Assembly: GCA_902363735.1 (NCBI GenBank)
Contig: CABJBA010000002.1
Location: 454,686-518,685, forward strand
Source: Clostridiaceae bacterium
GTDB lineage: Bacteria; Bacillota; Clostridia; Lachnospirales; Lachnospiraceae
DNA length: 64,000 bases
Reading direction: 5' to 3'
Shown here: positions 38,009 to 47,021 of the stretch, one piece after another
Position numbering within the stretch: position 1 is the first letter of the stretch
Layout: each line of letters starts with the position of its first letter
Program-made: the position numbers and the translations under genes
Notes under the pieces: generated by a model
Database searches by the model: none
The model's input: the letters and a program-made list of their open reading frames with translations, nothing else
Told to the model about the DNA's origin: nothing

Positions 38009-38941
38009 ATGTATTTTAAAGAACAAAACATTTTGTTATGTGCCATTGACCATGGATTTTCAACAATTAAGACACCGCATTTTATATTCGACAATGGGGT
38101 TGAAGAAATTGGCACAGAAGCAACATTGGAAGCAAAGACAATGGATTACAATAATGCCATTTACAAAATTGGTGAAGGAAGACTTCCTATGAAGAATACC
38201 AAAATAGAAGATGATGATTATCTGTTACTCACATATGCAGCAATTGCAAAAGAAATGGAATATTATGGTGCATATGATGAAGATGGAGTAAAGATAGTAG
38301 TTGCCGCAGGACTTCCATTCACAAGATTTGGAGAAGAAAAAGTTAGCTTTAGCAACTATCTGAAACGAGGAGTGGAATCCTTTGTATATGAAGGAAAAAC
38401 ATATCTTATTAAGATTCAAGAGGTTCTATTATATCCTCAATGTTATGCTGCTGTGGCTAATATTTTAGGAAAGCTGGCACCAAATCAGTTGATTGTAGAC
38501 ATCGGTTCCAAAACTATAGATATTATCCATAATAAGAATTATGTTCCGGTAGAGCGAGAGTGCATCACAATCCCAGAAGCATTAATCAATTGCATGGCAA
38601 ATATCAATAAGGCAGTATTTCGAAGAAAAAACCGTTACTTGGATGAAAGTGACATTCAGGACGTGATGATGACTGGAACATCCAATCTTCCAAAAGAGAT
38701 TACAGAAATTGTGCAGAATCAGCTTTATATCTTTGCTGAAAATGTAGAAGCTCAGTTGAAAGAAAATGGGGTTGATCCAGAACTCACACCGATTGTGTAT
38801 GTGGGTGGAGGAGCTACAGTCATGAAACTCTTCGGACGAATCCGAGGAGCAAATATCTGTTATCAGGAAGATGTAAAGGCAAATGCTATTGGTTATGAAT
38901 ATCTGGCATTACAGAAAGTGGACAGGTGGTTGCATGAATAA
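38009..38941 (+). CDS. ParM/StbA-like actin-family segregation ATPase
   Basis: 310 residues, AGGAGG upstream. The actin-fold nucleotide-binding motifs are visible: CAIDHGFSTIK (phosphate 1) near 11-21, LIVDIGSKTIDII (phosphate 2) near 160-172, and YVGGGATVMKL (adenosine) near 265-275. ParM filaments push plasmid copies apart; on an integrative element this implies a replicating circular stage that needs partition. It overlaps the next gene by eight bases. The 157 bases before it contain nothing I can identify. Confidence 0.85.
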   Translation: MYFKEQNILLCAIDHGFSTIKTPHFIFDNGVEEIGTEATLEAKTMDYNNAIYKIGEGRLPMKNTKIEDDDYLLLTYAAIAKEMEYYGAYDEDGVKIVVAAGLPFTRFGEEKVSFSNYLKRGVESFVYEGKTYLIKIQEVLLYPQCYAAVANILGKLAPNQLIVDIGSKTIDIIHNKNYVPVERECITIPEALINCMANINKAVFRRKNRYLDESDIQDVMMTGTSNLPKEITEIVQNQLYIFAENVEAQLKENGVDPELTPIVYVGGGATVMKLFGRIRGANICYQEDVKANAIGYEYLALQKVDRWLHE

Positions 38942-39452
38942 TAAGGATCTGTCTCAAACTGTTACTTTTCGATTGAATCTTAATCATGAGGAAGATTCTC
39001 TGGTATGGGGGTTGTTACTATCTATGGAAGAAGAGCCAAGAAAAAGCTTGTTTGGAGATCGAAGTAAGTTCATCAAATGGGTGTTGACTAAATATGCCAG
39101 AGAAGAACTTGATTTTGATGATGAAAAGAAACGGTTGGAATTATTACGAAGAGATTTTGTTCAGTCAGCTCAGTATGAAATCAAAGAGATCGTTCAAAGA
39201 GAATCGGAATCTATTATGGAATCGCTTGAAAAAGTAGTAGAGCTTGCAGTATCAAAAGCAGTGAATGAAGTTCTTAAGGCAGTAGTAGCGGATGGGATTG
39301 CTACGGGAACTCAGGCAGCAGTAACATCGGCAGAGCAGAAAAGCGTAGTAATTCCCGAAGAAGTAGAAGTTCCGAAAATGGGAGTTTTGCCAGAAGCAGA
39401 TGGAGATAATGAACTTCCTACTTCGGCACTTAGTTTTCTGGACAGCTTTTAA
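38934..39452 (+). CDS. ParR-like partner of the ParM homologue
   Basis: 172 residues from ATG 38934 with AGGTGG upstream; an open extension to 38883 lies inside the ParM gene. The N-terminus (QTVTFRLNLNHEEDSLVWGL, then SKFIKWVLTKYAREEL) looks like a ribbon-helix-helix or ParR-type DNA-binding region, the middle is a helical, possibly coiled-coil stretch, and the C-terminus is acidic. Its position right after ParM, before a repeat-rich region, is that of a centromere-binding adaptor. The assignment rests on context more than sequence. Confidence 0.6.
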   Translation: MNNKDLSQTVTFRLNLNHEEDSLVWGLLLSMEEEPRKSLFGDRSKFIKWVLTKYAREELDFDDEKKRLELLRRDFVQSAQYEIKEIVQRESESIMESLEKVVELAVSKAVNEVLKAVVADGIATGTQAAVTSAEQKSVVIPEEVEVPKMGVLPEADGDNELPTSALSFLDSF

Positions 39453-39487
39453 GAGCTGTAGTTGCTTGGATTTATTATAAATATCTG

Positions 39488-39590
39488 GATTTGTGGATAG
39501 AAAGCAGTGATACAAACGGTATTACATCCACAAATCTATATCACAATTTGTAATAACAGTCCCAGTAGCAGTGATACAAATTGTAATAAG
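39488..39590. repeat. Repeat cluster, candidate centromere or iteron region
   Basis: The 14-mer AGCAGTGATACAAA occurs at 39503-39516 and 39567-39580. GATTTGTGGAT (39488-39498) is perfectly inverted at 39526-39536. ACAATTTGTAATAA and ACAAATTGTAATAA form a further related pair. It directly follows the ParM/ParR-like pair and precedes the mobilization genes, so it could be the partition site, a replication/processing site, or both. Confidence 0.5.
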
Positions 39591-39636
39591 TACAGATGGA
39601 TTTATCACATTCTGTACTTACCATATATAAGGGGTC

Positions 39637-39659
39637 TTAGGGGGATTTTAGCCCCCTAA
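39637..39659. repeat. Hairpin upstream of mob genes
   Basis: TTAGGGGG (39637-39644) is perfectly inverted as CCCCCTAA (39652-39659) with a seven-base loop. No U-tract follows, so it is more likely part of an oriT structure than a terminator. Confidence 0.5.
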
Positions 39660-39660
39660 C

Positions 39661-39696
39661 CAGACTTTGTTAAACGCCCTGCGTTTTACAAATCTG
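39661..39696. other. Candidate origin of transfer (oriT)
   Basis: An imperfect inverted repeat spans 39661-39677 and 39681-39696: CAGA-TTTGT-AAACGC pairs with its complement across a three-base loop, with one bulged C and one mismatch. Such stems next to the nick site are typical of oriT recognised by MobC and a MOBP relaxase, whose genes start 80 bases downstream. The nick site itself cannot be fixed from sequence alone. Confidence 0.5.
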
Positions 39697-39776
39697 ACAA
39701 AAAGCAATCATAACAGTTTCAGAAGGTGCTTAAAAAGGCCTTTGAAACATTTCTATAAGACAGATAAAAGGAGGAG

Positions 39777-40124
39777 ATGCTTATCGGAAGAAAGAAACAA
39801 ATGATAGATCCACGAAAAAACTTTACAGTTCGATTATCGGATAAGGAAAGGGAGCGGATCATGCAAGCAGCCAAAGAGAATGGACTGACACCCAGTGAAT
39901 ATCTCAGAGAATTGGTTTTGCATGGTGGCAAAGTGGACACGACACTTATGTTAGACAGGAGGGATCTGGTGAATCAGATTTCAAAGGTTGGAAATAATGT
40001 GAATCAAATCACACATGTAGCAAACGCAAGTCAAACGGTGAGTGAGTACAAAATTATGCAGATAAAAGATTATATGAGAGATATTTATAATCTATTGATG
40101 GAGGTGTTGAACAAATGGCAATAA
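39777..40124 (+). CDS. MobC-family relaxosome accessory protein
   Basis: 115 residues. The ribbon-helix-helix start (KNFTVRLSDKERERIMQAAK, GLTPSEYLRELVLHG) and the conserved QISKVGNNVNQITHVAN motif near 65-80 mark the bacterial mobilization MobC family, which melts DNA at oriT for the relaxase. AAAGGAGG lies only two bases before ATG 39777; the next in-frame ATG is 39801. It overlaps the relaxase gene by ten bases. Confidence 0.85.
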   Translation: MLIGRKKQMIDPRKNFTVRLSDKERERIMQAAKENGLTPSEYLRELVLHGGKVDTTLMLDRRDLVNQISKVGNNVNQITHVANASQTVSEYKIMQIKDYMRDIYNLLMEVLNKWQ

Positions 40125-42160
40125 CCAAAGTCATGCATATGAAGGCGAGCAAAAATCGGCAGATTGATGTTCACTTAAAACAAGCCATTACTTATATCTT
40201 AAAGCCTGAAAAGCTTGGAGATGCTAATCTGGTGGGCGGTATTAACTGCCTGCCGGAAAAGGCATATGAAATGATGAAGGGCACGAAAATGATGTTCCAA
40301 AAGACTGGTGGCAGACAAGGATATCATCTGGTGATTTCTTTAAAACCGGGGGAAGGAACACCAGAGCAGATGTATGACATTGCTATGCGGTTTGCGGAAG
40401 AGTTGCTGCATAATGAATATGAAGCAGTAGTGGCGGTTCATACAGACAGAGAACACCTTCACGCACATATTGTGTTGAACAGTGTGAATATGGTCAATGG
40501 TCATAAATTTCAATATCACAACGGAGACTGGAAAGCAACCATTCAACCGATTACCAATCGACTTTGCGAAGAATATGGACTGGATATTATGCCTGCGGAA
40601 TATAGCAAAGATCCAAAAAATATGTCCAGACCAGAATGGGAAAGGGAGAATTCCTACACAACACTGATAAAAGATGATGTGAGTTATTGTGCCATGCTTG
40701 CAGAAGATGAACGTCATTTTATATATCTGTTATCCAGACTTGGATATGAAGTCAAGGAAGGAAAGCATATCGCTGTGAAAGCTCCAGGTATGAAGCGATT
40801 TAAGCGAATTGATACGATTTCAGAAGATTTTACAAGAGAAAATATCAATGCTCTTATCCGTTATGGGGATAGAAGTAATGCTAGACCGAAAGTGTATACC
40901 TTTAATCCTATTTATGTAAAACGGGCGAAGCTGTCAAAATTTCAGAAGAAGTATTATGCGAGACTGTATCGCTTGCGACTGATAGAGAAAAAGCGTTTTC
41001 ATTTTAAGTCGGCACATTATTATGAAGCGATTAAGCAAATGCATTTGCTACAAGAAGAGTATCTTATGATTGTAAATCATGATATGCATTCTATAGCTGA
41101 TTTAATGGATTTGACAAATAAGCTTCAGAACGATTTGCAGGATGTAGAGACAGAACAAAAGCAGTTGTATTCGAAACGTGGAGTTGAAAAAAGAAAATGC
41201 AAGAATGCAGAAGATTTTCAGATGTTTCGTGATAGCGAACCTGAGTATAGATGTAAGCTAGAAGCATTGAAGGAAAGAAAGGGGAAGATTAAGGAGCAGA
41301 TCAAGATTGCAGAAAGATGTTGTGCGAAAGAAATATCTCGAGCGGCAGAAACACTAGATAGAATGTTTCCAGTTGATGAAATGGAAGAGATTACTGATAT
41401 CTATGATGTAGAAGTTCCTGAAAATCCGTATAAGGAAGTTGTTGTAGCGGTGGATGAAGTAGCTTTTTCAGATGAATTAAAATCTTTAGCAATATCGCCT
41501 GTAGAAAAAGTGACTGGACTTGCGAGGGAAGATGAACCAATAATAATAGTGCCTGAACCATCAATCGATCCAGTCTATGATTCGGTAATAGAATCATCAG
41601 ATATGGTTGAAGGTGAGACAATTGTTTCTGATGTTGCTGAAATCTTAGTAGATGTGTCACAGAGAAACGACGTGAAATGTATGGAACTTCCTAAGGATCT
41701 AGCTGAATATCAAAGATTGTCTTTACAAGAAAAAGCGGAAAGATTTCCATTTGAAAGACTTGCTGACGATAAAACATTTAATTATTTTATGGATTATTTG
41801 ACGGAGATTGGAAGCGGAATGGGATTTAGTGAAGCTTATGATGAATTTGCTGAAATATCAGAATGTTGGGATAAGATACAGGAAGAAAGACTTGTTGAGC
41901 GAGAAGTTGAGAAATCCATGGATCTATGCGACATAATGGGTATGACACCAGAATTGTTCAAGCAGGCAAGTGTGGATATAAGAGCAATGGTCTTTCATCT
42001 GGAGGAACTGGATTATAAGGTCGGGGTCAAGGTTTATCGTGGGGTTCTTGAAAAACTTGGGATACAGAAAGAGTTGATGGATATTTATGATGAATTTGAT
42101 GAGGTTTATACGGAAAGTATGACAGATAAGAAAAAGGATGATAAGGAACGGAGGAGATAA
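40115..42160 (+). CDS. MOBP-type relaxase (MobA/VirD2 family)
   Basis: 681 residues. The N-terminal 250 residues are the relaxase: an early Tyr in AITYILKPEK, GYHLVISLKPGEGTPEQ, and the metal-binding histidine triad HTDREHLHAHIVLNS near 108-122. It nicks one strand at oriT and pilots it into a recipient. The rest is a charged helical region and a C-terminal helical module without a recognised name. Together with MobC it makes the element mobilizable. No coupling protein or type IV secretion gene follows; cargo begins instead. Confidence 0.9.
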   Translation: MAITKVMHMKASKNRQIDVHLKQAITYILKPEKLGDANLVGGINCLPEKAYEMMKGTKMMFQKTGGRQGYHLVISLKPGEGTPEQMYDIAMRFAEELLHNEYEAVVAVHTDREHLHAHIVLNSVNMVNGHKFQYHNGDWKATIQPITNRLCEEYGLDIMPAEYSKDPKNMSRPEWERENSYTTLIKDDVSYCAMLAEDERHFIYLLSRLGYEVKEGKHIAVKAPGMKRFKRIDTISEDFTRENINALIRYGDRSNARPKVYTFNPIYVKRAKLSKFQKKYYARLYRLRLIEKKRFHFKSAHYYEAIKQMHLLQEEYLMIVNHDMHSIADLMDLTNKLQNDLQDVETEQKQLYSKRGVEKRKCKNAEDFQMFRDSEPEYRCKLEALKERKGKIKEQIKIAERCCAKEISRAAETLDRMFPVDEMEEITDIYDVEVPENPYKEVVVAVDEVAFSDELKSLAISPVEKVTGLAREDEPIIIVPEPSIDPVYDSVIESSDMVEGETIVSDVAEILVDVSQRNDVKCMELPKDLAEYQRLSLQEKAERFPFERLADDKTFNYFMDYLTEIGSGMGFSEAYDEFAEISECWDKIQEERLVEREVEKSMDLCDIMGMTPELFKQASVDIRAMVFHLEELDYKVGVKVYRGVLEKLGIQKELMDIYDEFDEVYTESMTDKKKDDKERRR

Positions 42161-42362
42161 AAGAGGGCTGGCTGATGCAGGTATGTGTTGGCTGGCTTTT
42201 TCTTTATCGTAAATGTATATTGCAATAGTGTATTAAATGTCATGTGCAACAGTAAATTCCAGTAACATTAAAAGTACGTTCTAAGATGTTGAAACCATCG
42301 AATTAATGGGCTTGAACAGAAAAAATGAATTAACTGACATTTCGGGAACTCAAAAATAACGT

Positions 42363-42391
42363 TTGTAAAAAAGAAATCACTTTAGTATAAT
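42363..42391 (+). promoter_or_regulatory. Promoter of the defence-island regulator
   Basis: TTGTAA (42363-42368), a 17-base spacer and TATAAT (42386-42391), 50 bases before ATG 42441. An AGTACGT heptamer, as found around the repressor, occurs 90 bases upstream at 42273-42279. Nothing else is seen in 42161-42440 apart from two direct GGCTGGC copies with a T-tract that do not form a stem. Confidence 0.6.
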
Positions 42392-42440
42392 AGATACTGT
42401 ATATAAAAAGTCGTTTATCGCAAGTGGAGGATAAGAAAAT

Positions 42441-42656
42441 ATGACAGATAAGCAAATAAAAATAACGTACAAACCATTATGGAAATTGCTTATAGACCGA
42501 GAAATATCAAAGACTGAGTTGCGCAAAAATACAAAGATTGCGCCCAGTACATTTACAAAAATGAATAACGACCAACAAGTATCATTGGATGTCCTTGCGA
42601 GGATATGTATTGAATTGAAGTGTGGATTTGATGATATTGTGAAGATTGAGCCCTGA
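42441..42656 (+). CDS. Small XRE-type regulator at the head of the cargo
   Basis: 71 residues, nearly all helix-turn-helix: ITYKPLWKLLIDREISKTEL, then IAPSTFTKMNNDQQVSLDVL and a C-terminal helix (CGFDDIVKIEP). This is the short Cro/CI-like type common as regulators at the head of restriction or defence cassettes. It has its own promoter and GTGGAGG binding site. It probably represses itself and perhaps the genes downstream. Confidence 0.85.
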   Translation: MTDKQIKITYKPLWKLLIDREISKTELRKNTKIAPSTFTKMNNDQQVSLDVLARICIELKCGFDDIVKIEP

Positions 42657-42702
42657 AAATGCGATACGTGAAAATGTATTATAAAGATTAAAGGAAAAAT
42701 TT

Positions 42703-42783
42703 ATGCAGAAACATAAGTATCCACCAGACCACAAGGAATGGAAGATGTACGTGTGTATTATATTTAAAAAGGAATATAATTAA
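42703..42783 (+). CDS. Possible 26-residue micro-ORF or remnant
   Basis: AAAGGA precedes ATG 42703, which encodes 26 residues (MQKHKYPPDHKEWKMY start) and stops at TAA 42781. It may be the start of a decayed gene or chance. The rest of 42657-42892 is very AT-rich with no other clear feature. Confidence 0.2.
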   Translation: MQKHKYPPDHKEWKMYVCIIFKKEYN

Positions 42784-42892
42784 AATTAATTAAGATATGT
42801 TTGTTGCAAATCTAAAATTTGTTGAAAAATAATTATTGGCGAGGCTAGTGACTAATAAAATAACAGCCTGAAAAGTAAATTGGGAGGCTCAT

Positions 42893-45436
42893 ATGAAGGG
42901 GACAGAATCAAAATTAGTTGAATATATGGAAGGATCAAAAAAGAGATTTGTTATCCCGGTTTATCAGCGTAATTACGATTGGAAAACTGAGAATTGCAAA
43001 CAACTATATGATGATCTTATCAAGGTAATAAAGTGTGATAGAAAAAGTCATTTCTTTGGAAGTGTTGTATCTGTTTATAATCCAGAAGGTCGTAATACAG
43101 AATTTTTAGTAATCGATGGACAACAGAGGCTTACAACGGTTTCACTGCTATTTCTAGCTATGTATAATTTGATGGAAAGAAAGGTGATTAAACCAGAGAT
43201 AACGACACTAAACCAGCAAATTTACGAAGAATATTTGGTGGATAAATGGCAACCAAAAGAAACACGAATCAAACTTAAGCCAGTTAAAAATGATCAGAAG
43301 GCATTTGGAAAATTATTTGATGAAGAGTCAGAACATGTTAATCAATCAAATTTGACTATTAATTATAACTATTTTTTTGACAGAATTCAAAAGGCAGAGA
43401 TAACAATTGATGAATTGTATGATGCTATTTGTAAATTAGAAATAATAAATATAACATTGAATCAGGACGATAATCCTCAGCTTATTTTTGAAAGTTTAAA
43501 TTCAACAGGCCTTGCATTAAGCGAAGGTGATAAAATTCGAAATTTCATTCTTATGGGATTACCAACAAAACAGCAAGATTCTTTTTATGAGAAATATTGG
43601 AATAAGATAGAGGAAAACACTCAGTATGACGTAAGTTTATTTATTAGAGATTATCTGAGTGTCAAACAACAAGCAATACCATCTTTGGATAAGGTGTATT
43701 ATACATTCAAGAACTATGTGGAAGATAATAACATAGAAGTCGAGGCTCTGTTGATAGATATGTTGGAATATGCAAAGTTATATCACATACTTACTGTAGG
43801 GAAGACTGCAGATAGAACTTTAAATGGGTGTATTTACAGATTGAAGAGATTAGAAACAACCGTTACTAGACCGTTTTTATTGGAAGTTCTAAAGTTACAG
43901 AGTAATGGAGAATTATTATTAGAAAATGTGGTGCATGCATTTCTTATTACGGAAGATTTCTTGTTTAGAAGAACAATTTGTGATTTACCAACAAACAGTT
44001 TAAACAAAATATTTTTATTACTTCATAGAGAAATCATGAAATTCGATGGAACTTCTCAGAACTATATCGAAAAAATGAAATATGCTTTGTTATCAAAAAA
44101 AGAAAAAGCACGTTTTCCTGATGATACCGAGTTTGCTGAAGGGATTATGAATAAACAGATTTATTTAATGAATAGTAAGAATAAGATGTATCTTTTGGAG
44201 TGTTTTGAAAATTATGGAACAGCAGAAGATAAGGATGTGTGGAAACATTTTGATTGCGGTGATTATTCGATTGAACATATTATGCCACAGCATTTGACTC
44301 CGAGTTGGGTGAAAAGTTTGGGAGAAGATTATGAGACGATTCATGAAAATTGGTTACATAGAATAGCGAATTTGACAATCACAGCATATAACTCAAAGTA
44401 TAGTAATAATTCTTTCCTGGAAAAACGTGACATGGAACATGGATTCAAAGATAGTGGAATACGTATGAATCAGAGAATTGCAGGGAAGTATAAATGGGGA
44501 CTTGCTGAATTAGAAGAACGAAGTGAATATATGAAAAATAGAGCTTTGGAAATATGGACAATGCCAGTTACTGCATTTAGACCTTCAGAAAAACAAATGG
44601 ATGCATATTCTTTAGACGATGATATCAATCTTAGTGGTCGTACGATTACAAGATTTGCATATAAAAATGTGGAGCAACCGGTAATAAGTTGGGTTGACAT
44701 GTACCAAAAGGTGTTAAAGATTCTTCATTCAGAAGATAAGTCTGTCTTATTAAATTTAGCTTATACAAATGATGAGGATGTGGATTTATCACAACACGTA
44801 AGCAATGATGAAAAAGCATTGTTAAAATGTGCGGAAATTGATACTAATATTTATGTCTTGACCAATACAAGCACACAATACAAGATATCGTTACTTCGCA
44901 AATTCTTTGCGTTATATAATGTTGATCCAGTGGATTTAGTATTTTATTTGAAAGAAGTTAATGCAACGGATGAAGAAGAAATAGCAGGAACACGATATGA
45001 ATTGAGAAGAAAGTATTGGGCGTATGCATTGGAATTAATACATGAAGCAAATGAAAGCAATAGCTGCTTCAGCAATGTGAACACCTCAAAAGAAAATTGG
45101 ATTTCAGGGTTTATTGGTCACAGTGGAGTTACTATCTCTTGTGTGGCAAATTTTGATTCTGCAAGAGTAGAGCTTTATATAGCAAAGTCAGATAAAGAGA
45201 AGAACAAGGAAATTTATGATTATCTTGCAAAACATCAGTCTGAGATTGAGGGTATGATAGGTGCGACCCTTGAATGGAATCGTAAGGATGATACAAAAGC
45301 ATCGCGAATACATATCCAATTGAATGATGTTAGTATATCAAGTGAAACAGACTGGTCTCAAATGGCAAAATTTCATGCGGATTGGAGCAAGAAATTTTAT
45401 GATGCGATGGTGCCATATTTGGATGAGATAGATTAG
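42893..45436 (+). CDS. DUF262-DUF1524-DUF4268 protein (GmrSD-like restriction factor)
   Basis: 847 residues, GGGAGG upstream. The N-terminal DUF262 domain has VIPVYQRNYDWK near 20-31 and VIDGQQRLTTVSLL near 74-87, the GmrS-type nucleotide-binding core. A DUF1524 HNH-type nuclease follows with SIEHIMPQHLTPSW near 461 and HRIANLTITAYNSKYSN near 485-501. The C-terminal 150 residues (KYWAYALELIHEANES, VELYIAKSDKEKNKEIYDYL) match the DUF4268 pattern. Related GmrSD and BrxU proteins cleave modified phage DNA. The third domain makes this longer than the classic fusion. The next gene starts 13 bases downstream. Confidence 0.85.
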   Translation: MKGTESKLVEYMEGSKKRFVIPVYQRNYDWKTENCKQLYDDLIKVIKCDRKSHFFGSVVSVYNPEGRNTEFLVIDGQQRLTTVSLLFLAMYNLMERKVIKPEITTLNQQIYEEYLVDKWQPKETRIKLKPVKNDQKAFGKLFDEESEHVNQSNLTINYNYFFDRIQKAEITIDELYDAICKLEIINITLNQDDNPQLIFESLNSTGLALSEGDKIRNFILMGLPTKQQDSFYEKYWNKIEENTQYDVSLFIRDYLSVKQQAIPSLDKVYYTFKNYVEDNNIEVEALLIDMLEYAKLYHILTVGKTADRTLNGCIYRLKRLETTVTRPFLLEVLKLQSNGELLLENVVHAFLITEDFLFRRTICDLPTNSLNKIFLLLHREIMKFDGTSQNYIEKMKYALLSKKEKARFPDDTEFAEGIMNKQIYLMNSKNKMYLLECFENYGTAEDKDVWKHFDCGDYSIEHIMPQHLTPSWVKSLGEDYETIHENWLHRIANLTITAYNSKYSNNSFLEKRDMEHGFKDSGIRMNQRIAGKYKWGLAELEERSEYMKNRALEIWTMPVTAFRPSEKQMDAYSLDDDINLSGRTITRFAYKNVEQPVISWVDMYQKVLKILHSEDKSVLLNLAYTNDEDVDLSQHVSNDEKALLKCAEIDTNIYVLTNTSTQYKISLLRKFFALYNVDPVDLVFYLKEVNATDEEEIAGTRYELRRKYWAYALELIHEANESNSCFSNVNTSKENWISGFIGHSGVTISCVANFDSARVELYIAKSDKEKNKEIYDYLAKHQSEIEGMIGATLEWNRKDDTKASRIHIQLNDVSISSETDWSQMAKFHADWSKKFYDAMVPYLDEID

Positions 45437-45449
45437 AAAGGTGGCAATG

Positions 45450-46934
45450 ATGGAGAAACTCTTTGATATCAAAAAGTTTGATTCATACAAAGAAGATAAT
45501 CGCCGAGAGGTAAAGAAAGCAAATGGCGGACTTCCAATTGCGCTATGGGACACATATTCATCATTTGCTAATACTTATGGTGGAGTAATTATTCTTGGGA
45601 TTAAAGAACTGGATGACAAAAGTTGGAAAACGACAGGTTTAAAGGCAGTGGATAAAGAAAAACTGTTAGATAATTTCTGGAATTTAATTCATAACAGTCA
45701 AAAGGTAAATATCAATCTCTTGTCTGAAAATGATGTGGAGGTTTATGAAGTTGGAGAAGATTTAGTTATCGTGATTTATGTTCCAATGGCAAAACGTGAA
45801 CAAAAGCCTGTATTTATTAATAATGACATGTTTGGTGGAACTTTCAGAAGAGATCATTCAGGTGATTATCATTGTACAAGACTTCAAGTAAAAGCCATGT
45901 TGCGTGACCAGACAGATAATACAATGGATATGGAAGTCTTAGATGAGGCGTTGATGGAAGATTTGAATAAAGAAACAATTCAGGGATACAGAAATCGCCA
46001 TAGAACATTAAAAGTTGGACATCCATTTGAAAGATTAGATGATACAGAGTATCTTCGCAGCATTGGTGCAGTAGCTATATCTGATGTGGATAAACAGTTG
46101 CATCCAACAGCAGCAGGTATGCTGATGTTTGGAAACGAGTATAACATTGTGCGACATTTCCCAGAATATTTTTTAGATTATAGAGAAGTACTTGACCCTA
46201 CAATTCGTTGGACAGATAGATTACATTCAAGTTCTGGTGAATGGTCGGGTAATATATGCGATTTTTACTTTAGGGTATATAACAAAATTACCAAGGATAT
46301 AAAGGTACCGTTTAAAACTAAGGGAGGAGAACGTATCGATGACACTCCAGTGCATGAAGCTTTGAGAGAAGGGCTTGCAAACTGTCTTATAAATACAGAT
46401 TTTTACGGTGTCAGAGGTGTGGTTATTCGAAAAGAGCCAGATAAGATAATTATGGAAAATCCGGGTTATAGCAGGACTGGCAAAGAGCAAATGCGAAAAG
46501 GTGGAGTATCAGATCCTCGTAATAAAACTCTTATGAAGATGTTCAATCTTATAAATATCGGTGAACGTGCAGGAAGCGGAGTGCCAAATATTTTTAATGT
46601 GTGGGAAGACGAAGGATGGATTGAACCAGCGATTGAGGAACAATTTGATCCTGATCGAATGATTTTAACGCTTGAATTTAGTAAAAAACAAGCGAAGAAA
46701 ACAAGCGATAAAAAACAAGCGAAGAAAACAAGCGGTAAAAAACAAGCGAAGAAGACCGTTGAAAACAAGGATAAAATCAGAAAGTATTTACAGAAAAACG
46801 AGGAATCAAAAGCAAGCGATATTTCTGAATATATTGGACTAAGTCCGGCAAGAACAAGAGCAATTATAGCAGAGATGGAGAATGTTGAAACATTAGGTGG
46901 AAATAGTAATAGAACGTATCGATTGAAGCAATAG
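45450..46934 (+). CDS. AlbA_2/Schlafen-type protein with ATPase-like and winged-helix ends
   Basis: About 494 residues from ATG 45450, five bases after AAAGGTGG; the frame is open to GTG 45441. Residues about 10-125 are an AlbA_2 (Schlafen-like) domain (SFANTYGGVIILGIKE). Residues 200-390 are the GHKL-like C-terminal half usual in this family (VHEALREGLANCLINTDFYG, GERAGSGVPNIFNVWEDEGW). A Lys-rich linker of tandem repeats leads to a C-terminal winged helix. Such proteins occur as transcription regulators and defence components. It lies close behind the GmrSD-like gene and may work with it. Confidence 0.82.
   Translation: MEKLFDIKKFDSYKEDNRREVKKANGGLPIALWDTYSSFANTYGGVIILGIKELDDKSWKTTGLKAVDKEKLLDNFWNLIHNSQKVNINLLSENDVEVYEVGEDLVIVIYVPMAKREQKPVFINNDMFGGTFRRDHSGDYHCTRLQVKAMLRDQTDNTMDMEVLDEALMEDLNKETIQGYRNRHRTLKVGHPFERLDDTEYLRSIGAVAISDVDKQLHPTAAGMLMFGNEYNIVRHFPEYFLDYREVLDPTIRWTDRLHSSSGEWSGNICDFYFRVYNKITKDIKVPFKTKGGERIDDTPVHEALREGLANCLINTDFYGVRGVVIRKEPDKIIMENPGYSRTGKEQMRKGGVSDPRNKTLMKMFNLINIGERAGSGVPNIFNVWEDEGWIEPAIEEQFDPDRMILTLEFSKKQAKKTSDKKQAKKTSGKKQAKKTVENKDKIRKYLQKNEESKASDISEYIGLSPARTRAIIAEMENVETLGGNSNRTYRLKQ
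46682..46757 (+). repeat. 27-bp in-frame tandem repeat in the AlbA-type gene
   Basis: About 2.8 copies of a 27-base unit begin at 46682, 46709 and 46736, nearly identical, encoding KKQAKKTSD/KKQAKKTSG/KKQAKKT. The unit is a multiple of three, so copy-number slippage would change the linker length without breaking the frame. Confidence 0.85.
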
Positions 46935-47021
46935 TCAAGTATAATTCTTATATTTTTCTGACTTTTCTTTGAATAAAGAAGTTAAAAAGACAGGTAACAT
47001 GATTGGTTAAGAGGTGAGAGT

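Noticed and set aside
39453..39776. CRISPR array suggested by repeated 14-mers
   Set aside because: Only two exact copies, no regular spacers and no cas genes; a partition or transfer site fits better.
42161..42210. Possible terminator after the relaxase: two GGCTGGC copies followed by a T-tract
   Set aside because: The two copies are in the same orientation and cannot pair; no stem of useful length forms.
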